A stretch of 64,000 nt of DNA, from NCBI GenBank assembly GCA_963738545.1, contig CAVTXA010000009.1, positions 62,001-126,000 on the forward strand, written 5' to 3'. This DNA is from Bog-756 sp963738545 (GTDB lineage: Bacteria > Actinomycetota > Acidimicrobiia > Acidimicrobiales > RAAP-2). A program made the position numbers and the translations under genes. How positions within the stretch are numbered: the first letter of the stretch is position 1; each line of letters begins with the position of its first letter. Positions 59,914-64,000 of this stretch are shown piece after piece. The notes beneath the pieces were generated by a model. It was not told where the DNA came from, did not search any database, and saw only the letters and a list, made by a program, of their open reading frames with translations.

Positions 59914-61110
59914 TCATGACGTGAACACAGGGAGCGTCTCCCAGCCCCGGACCGTCGAGGTGGGTGCCAGTGTGGCCCGGTCCATGTCGACCTCCCAGGT
60001 GGGGAAGCGGTTGAGGACCTCGTCGAGGGCGATCCGACCCTCGAGGCGGGCCAGGGCCGCTCCCAGGCAGAGATGGATGCCGTAACCGAAGGTGAGGGGC
60101 TTACCGTCGTTCCGGTGGATGTCGAAGGCGTCCCCGTCGGGGAACCGGCGGTCGTCGTGGTTGGCCGACGCCGGGATCAGCATCATGATGCTGCCCTCGG
60201 GCACCGTTTGGCCGTGGATCTCCACATCCTGGGTGACGTACCTGGCCGCGTGGGGTGCGGGCGTCTCGAAGCGGAGGAGCTCCTCGACGGCGCCCGGGAT
60301 GAGAGCCCGGTCATCGACCAGCTCCTGTCGTTGGTCAGGATGGTCGGCCAGTACCTTGCCGGTCCAACCGATCAGGCGGCCGGTCGTCTCGTTGCCGGCA
60401 CCGGTGATCACGCTGATATAGGTCAGTAGCTCGTCGCGGGTCAGGTGGCGGACGGTACCGGTCTCATCTTCGAACTCAGCCTGGAGGAGTTCGGTCATGA
60501 TGTCGTCGGAGGGGTGGTCGGCCCGCCAGTCGATGTACTCGCCGAACATGTCCGTGGGGACGAAGTTCTCGGACACCTCCATGGGTTGCCCGGCCTCGGT
60601 GCGGAGGTTGGCGTCGACCTTGTCCCGCACGGCCTCCTGGTCTTGCTCGGGAATGCCGAGCAGCATGCCGATGACCCGCATGGGCATCTGCGCCCCGAGG
60701 TCGGCGATGAAGTCGAACTCCTCGGCTCCGATGAGTGGATCGAGGCTGCGGGCGCAGAACTCCCGGATCTGCGGTTCGAGGGCGGCCACCCGGTTGGGCG
60801 AGAACACACGGGACATCAGGCGTCGGTGGATGGTGTGCACCGGCGGGTCCTCGAAGATGAGCACCCCCGAGGGCATCTCGATGTTCGCCCGGATCAACTC
60901 GATGATGCCGCCCCGACCGGAGATGAAGGTCTTGGGGTCGAGGTAGCACCGTTCGACGTCCTCGAAGCGGCTGACGGCGTAGAAGTCGTGCTTCTCGTTG
61001 TAGTAGAGGGGAGCCTCCTCCCGCATCCGGCGGAAGACCGGGTACGGATCGGCGTCGATGCCCACGTCGTAGGGGTCGTAGTACACGTCGCTCGTGCTGT
61101 CGATGGTCAC
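59914..61110 (-). CDS. Cytochrome P450 (C, different subfamily)
   Basis: 398 residues from GTG 61110 (GGGGAGG site); the open frame extends to 62442 only as antisense of the ADH gene. I-helix T-G-A-G-N-E-T-T, E-E-L-L-R (ExxR), haem loop F-G-Y-G-I-H-L-C-L-G-A-A-L-A-R. Clearly separate from the paralogues A and B. The group resembles actinobacterial P450s of steroid and fatty-acid oxidation. Divergent from the ADH; the 105-base gap has GACA-N6-TGTC (61144-61157), a possible operator. Confidence 0.92.
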   Translation of the reverse strand: MTIDSTSDVYYDPYDVGIDADPYPVFRRMREEAPLYYNEKHDFYAVSRFEDVERCYLDPKTFISGRGGIIELIRANIEMPSGVLIFEDPPVHTIHRRLMSRVFSPNRVAALEPQIREFCARSLDPLIGAEEFDFIADLGAQMPMRVIGMLLGIPEQDQEAVRDKVDANLRTEAGQPMEVSENFVPTDMFGEYIDWRADHPSDDIMTELLQAEFEDETGTVRHLTRDELLTYISVITGAGNETTGRLIGWTGKVLADHPDQRQELVDDRALIPGAVEELLRFETPAPHAARYVTQDVEIHGQTVPEGSIMMLIPASANHDDRRFPDGDAFDIHRNDGKPLTFGYGIHLCLGAALARLEGRIALDEVLNRFPTWEVDMDRATLAPTSTVRGWETLPVFTS

Positions 61111-61215
61111 GCCATGCCTCCCCTTGCTTTCATGTCGTACTGTGACACTAAGCTGTCGGACGGTCAAGCGCAGCACCATGCTGCCGGCCGGGGACGGCCC
61201 GAGGGATGGGGGACG

Positions 61216-62361
61216 ATGAAGACGCATGCGGCGGTCCTGTGGGGCCGGGAACAGGATTGGAAGATCGAGGAGATCGACCTCGATCCACCGGCGGCGAATG
61301 AGGTACTGGTCAAGTGGATGGCGGCTGGGCTGTGCCACTCCGACGAGCACCTGCAGTCGAGTGAGATGGGTTCGGAGGCGGGCAGCGGCCAACCGCCCAG
61401 GGCGGGTCTCTTTCCCATGGTGGGCGGCCATGAGGGGGGAGGGGTGGTGCTCGAGGTGGGTACGGGCGTCACCAGTCTCGAGCCCGGCGATCATGTGGCC
61501 GCCAGCTTCTTCCCCATCTGCGGTCGGTGCACCATGTGCATCACCGGGCACTCCAACCTCTGTGACCTCGGGGCGGCGACGTTCCTGCCCGGCCAGATCG
61601 CCGACGGCACCATCCGTTACCACCTTGATGGACGGTCGCTCAACGTGATGTCCAAACTGGGCACCTTCGCCGAGCACAGCGTCTGCCACGAGGCGTCGCT
61701 GGTCAAGGTCGACCCCGACGTCCCGTTGACCGCAGTGGCCCTGGTCTCCTGCGGGGTGGCCACCGGCTGGGGCTCGGCGGTCTATCGGGCCGAGGTAAAG
61801 CCAGGTGACACGGTGGTGGTGGTGGGCGTTGGGGGCGTCGGCATGAATGCCGTGCAGGGTGCCGCGATGGTCGGAGCGCTGAACATCGTGGCCGTGGACC
61901 CGGTGGAGTTCAAACAGAAGGCGGCACTCGACTTCGGAGCCACCCACACGGCGGCGTCCATGGAGGAGGCCCTTCCTATCGTGAAGGAGTTGACGCGCGG
62001 CCAGATGGCCAATGCGGTGATCATGGTGCCGGGTGTCATGTACGGGAACCTGATGGCCGGCGCCCTGGCCCTGACCGGGAAGGGGGGAACCTGCGTGGTC
62101 ACCGGGGTCGCACCCCAGGTGCAGCTGGACGCCAGCGTGAACCTCTTCGACCTGGCCATGATGCAAAAGGAGATCAAGGGCGTGATCTTCGGGGCGGCCA
62201 ACCCGCGGTTCGACATACCCAATCTCCTGGCCCTCTACATGTCGGGGCAGCTCAAGCTGGACGAACTGATCACCAACACGTACCGGCTGGACCAGATCAA
62301 CCAGGGGTACCGGGACATGCTCGACGGTGTGAACCTCCGAGGCGTGGTCACCTTCGAGTGA
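61216..62361 (+). CDS. NDMA-dependent (mycofactocin-type) zinc alcohol dehydrogenase
   Basis: 381 residues from ATG 61216. Zinc ADH with catalytic ligands G-L-C-H-S-D-E-H and G-G-H-E-G, structural zinc C-x-x-C-x-x-C...C (C-G-R-C-T-M-C...N-L-C-D) and the Rossmann G-V-G-G-V-G-M-N. The pattern from A-A-V-L-W-G to V-D-P-V-E-F-K matches the Rxyl_3153-type NDMA-dependent alcohol dehydrogenases, whose non-exchangeable NAD is recycled through mycofactocin. No mft gene is in the window. Overlaps the next gene by 4 bases. Confidence 0.88.
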   Translation: MKTHAAVLWGREQDWKIEEIDLDPPAANEVLVKWMAAGLCHSDEHLQSSEMGSEAGSGQPPRAGLFPMVGGHEGGGVVLEVGTGVTSLEPGDHVAASFFPICGRCTMCITGHSNLCDLGAATFLPGQIADGTIRYHLDGRSLNVMSKLGTFAEHSVCHEASLVKVDPDVPLTAVALVSCGVATGWGSAVYRAEVKPGDTVVVVGVGGVGMNAVQGAAMVGALNIVAVDPVEFKQKAALDFGATHTAASMEEALPIVKELTRGQMANAVIMVPGVMYGNLMAGALALTGKGGTCVVTGVAPQVQLDASVNLFDLAMMQKEIKGVIFGAANPRFDIPNLLALYMSGQLKLDELITNTYRLDQINQGYRDMLDGVNLRGVVTFE

Positions 62362-63911
62362 GTGCCCACCTGCGCTCGGTCGGTCGGCGGCGCCGGACGG
62401 CCCCGGGCCCGACCGAAGCGCTCTTCGGTCCGGACGGGACACCGTCCGTTGTGGTCATCGGCGCCGGATTCGGGGGGATCGCCGCCGGCGTGAAGCTGAA
62501 GCGGTCCGGGTTTCATCGCTTCACCATCTACGAGTCCTCCCACGGGGTGGGCGGCACCTGGTGGGACAACACGTACCCGGGGGCGGAGGTGGACGTGCAC
62601 TCCAACCTGTACCGCTTCTCGTTCAAGCCTTACGACTGGATCCGCACCCATGCCCGCCAACCTGAACTGCAGGCGTACATCGACGAGACCGTGGACCAGT
62701 TCGGCCTCCGCCCGCACCTCCGGCTGGGGGTCACCGTCCAGTCGGCCACGTGGGACGATCAACGACACCTGTGGACCGTCAGGACCGATGATGACGGCGT
62801 GGTCGAGTGCCATGTGGTCATCAGCGCCGTCGGCTTCCTCAACGTCCCCCGCTATCCCGACTGGCCCGGGTTGGACGAGTTCGGCGGTCCCACGTTCCAC
62901 ACCTCCAGGTGGGAGCACGACCAGGATCTGACCGACAAGGTCGTGGCCGTGGTGGGGACCGGCTCGACCGCCACCCAGGTGGTTCCGGCCATCCAGCCCG
63001 ACGTGCGGACGCTCTACCTCTTCCAGAGGGAGCCGGGCTGGGTCATGCCCAAGGGGGAACGGGAGTTCACCGCGGCCGAGCGCTGTCAGCGGGGGCGCCC
63101 ATGGCGACGGGCGCTGGATCGGGCCGCGTTGCGGTACACCCTCGAGCGGGGGCTCATCGGCGCGGCCACCTTCCGGCCCGGCACGAACCTGCACGGCAAG
63201 CGACAGCAGACTTGTCTCGACTACATCGCCCGGGAGTTCGCCGATCGGCCCGACCTGGCGAAGGCGGTCACCCCCTCCTATCCCTACCCGGGCAAGAGGC
63301 CGGTCATTGCCAGCACCTTTTACCCAGCCCTGAAGGCGCACAATGTGGAGCTGGTCCCGAGGGCCGTCTCCCGCGTGACCCGGACGGGCATTGTCGACGC
63401 CGACGGCGTCGAGCGCCGCGTAGATGTGATCGTGCTGGCCACCGGCTTCGAGGCGGCGGACTATCTGGCTCGTGTCCGGATCACCGGGCGGCGGGGCGAG
63501 ACGCTCCAGGAGCACTGGGCAGGGGAGCCCCGGGCCTATCTCGGCATCACGGTGCCCGACTTCCCCAACTTCTTCATGCTCTACGGACCGGGTACCAACG
63601 GCGGCGAGCTGGTGTCCATGCTCGAGGCGCAGGCCGAGTACGCCGTGCGGGCGCTCAACCGGATGACCCGGCGTCGGGTCAGCGCCGTCGAAGTCAGGCC
63701 CGTCTTCGAGGCTCTGTGGTTCGTGTGGCTCCAGTCGAAGATGGAAGGGACGTCGTGGACCATGGCCAGCAACTACTTCCGTTCGTCTACGGGGAGGATC
63801 GTCACGCAGTGGCCTTCGGGGAACATGGTCTACCGGGTGGCGACCAAGGTCCTGGGCAGTGTCTCCGAGGCCACCCGGCGCAGAGACGATCCCGTGGCCT
63901 GGGTCCCGTGA
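62358..63911 (+). CDS. FAD-dependent monooxygenase, Baeyer-Villiger group
   Basis: 517 residues. V-I-G-A-G-F-G-G-I-A-A-G (residues ~33-44), G-G-T-W-W-D-N-T-Y-P-G, BVMO-like fingerprint F-G-G-P-T-F-H-T-S-R-W, second Rossmann V-G-T-G-S-T-A, and A-T-G-F-E near the end. Family members oxidise ketones or amines. Coupled to the alcohol dehydrogenase by GTGA; alcohol to ketone to ester is the implied sequence. Confidence 0.88.
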   Translation: MSAHLRSVGRRRRTAPGPTEALFGPDGTPSVVVIGAGFGGIAAGVKLKRSGFHRFTIYESSHGVGGTWWDNTYPGAEVDVHSNLYRFSFKPYDWIRTHARQPELQAYIDETVDQFGLRPHLRLGVTVQSATWDDQRHLWTVRTDDDGVVECHVVISAVGFLNVPRYPDWPGLDEFGGPTFHTSRWEHDQDLTDKVVAVVGTGSTATQVVPAIQPDVRTLYLFQREPGWVMPKGEREFTAAERCQRGRPWRRALDRAALRYTLERGLIGAATFRPGTNLHGKRQQTCLDYIAREFADRPDLAKAVTPSYPYPGKRPVIASTFYPALKAHNVELVPRAVSRVTRTGIVDADGVERRVDVIVLATGFEAADYLARVRITGRRGETLQEHWAGEPRAYLGITVPDFPNFFMLYGPGTNGGELVSMLEAQAEYAVRALNRMTRRRVSAVEVRPVFEALWFVWLQSKMEGTSWTMASNYFRSSTGRIVTQWPSGNMVYRVATKVLGSVSEATRRRDDPVAWVP

Positions 63912-64000
63912 CCCCCCCTCGACCGATCGTCGTCGCCGGGGGAGCGGGCTCCCCGGGCGGAGGCCGAACCCTTTCCGTCCCAGGCGTGGATCACCATTCC
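63908..64000 (+). CDS. Possible next gene, truncated by window end
   Basis: GTG 63908 overlaps the monooxygenase stop by 4 bases and the frame is open to the window edge (31 codons). The residues (P-R-P-I-V-V-A-G-G-A-G-S-P-G-G) are not diagnostic. A hairpin CCGGGGGAG/CTCCCCGG (63938-63958) could instead be a terminator. Weak call. Confidence 0.25.
   Translation, partial: MTPPRPIVVAGGAGSPGGGRTLSVPGVDHHS

Noticed and set aside
61111..62442. N-terminal half of the 842-residue frame that contains P450 C
   Set aside because: Antisense of the alcohol dehydrogenase; P450 begins at GTG 61110 with a good ribosome-binding site.

Overview
The window is chromosomal DNA from a high-GC actinobacterium. 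WhiB, a wax-ester synthase, an NDMA-type (mycofactocin-class) alcohol dehydrogenase, many GTG starts and TANNNT leaderless promoters point to Actinomycetota. The mix of core and catabolic genes would suit the class Acidimicrobiia, but that is inference without a marker phylogeny.

Region 1 (1-21447) is core genome. It runs pyrH(3' end)-frr-cdsA-dxr-rseP-ispG-proS, then rimP-nusA-ylxR-infB-rbfA-truB-ribF behind a short leader with a strong intrinsic terminator. Then come a convergent fadD, orn, dut and a WS/DGAT wax-ester/triacylglycerol synthase. The first block makes lipid precursors (CDP-diacylglycerol, MEP isoprenoids) and recycles ribosomes; the second is the translation/transcription-factor operon. 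proS is broken by a frameshift at a G6 run.

Region 2 (21568-37160) is a 15.5-kb integrative element in the 3' end of tRNA-Gly(GCC). A perfect 51-bp direct repeat (21594-21644 and 37110-37160) bounds it. It carries a tyrosine integrase whose reading frame crosses the attachment site, an excisionase-like protein and a DUF3987-type replication protein. It also has a leftward operon of large proteins that look virion-associated, a serine recombinase, small HTH proteins and a WhiB regulator. A perfect LexA/SOS box (CGAAC-N4-GTTCG) lies in the whiB promoter. I find no terminase, portal, capsid or tail genes, so it is either a phage satellite-like element or a prophage remnant. Nine frameshifts, mostly single-base changes in short G/C runs, and one in-frame amber codon are concentrated here.

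Region 3 (37161-47940) holds a flavoprotein preceded by an overlapping 36-codon ORF, a DsbA-like protein, a cysteine-less DksA/TraR-like protein, a Baeyer-Villiger-type monooxygenase, a double-SDR fusion, an amidohydrolase, and xylulokinase plus xylose isomerase.

Region 4 (47940-64000) is a catabolic region: three cytochromes P450 (two close paralogues), a CMD-family protein, a beta-hydroxyacid dehydrogenase, an enoyl-CoA hydratase, an adjacent pair of acyl-CoA dehydrogenases, an amidohydrolase, two SDRs, a TetR regulator, an NDMA-dependent alcohol dehydrogenase and a second FAD monooxygenase. Together they fit oxygenase-initiated breakdown of a hydrophobic or alicyclic substrate (steroid- or terpenoid-like) through CoA thioesters; the substrate cannot be read from sequence alone.
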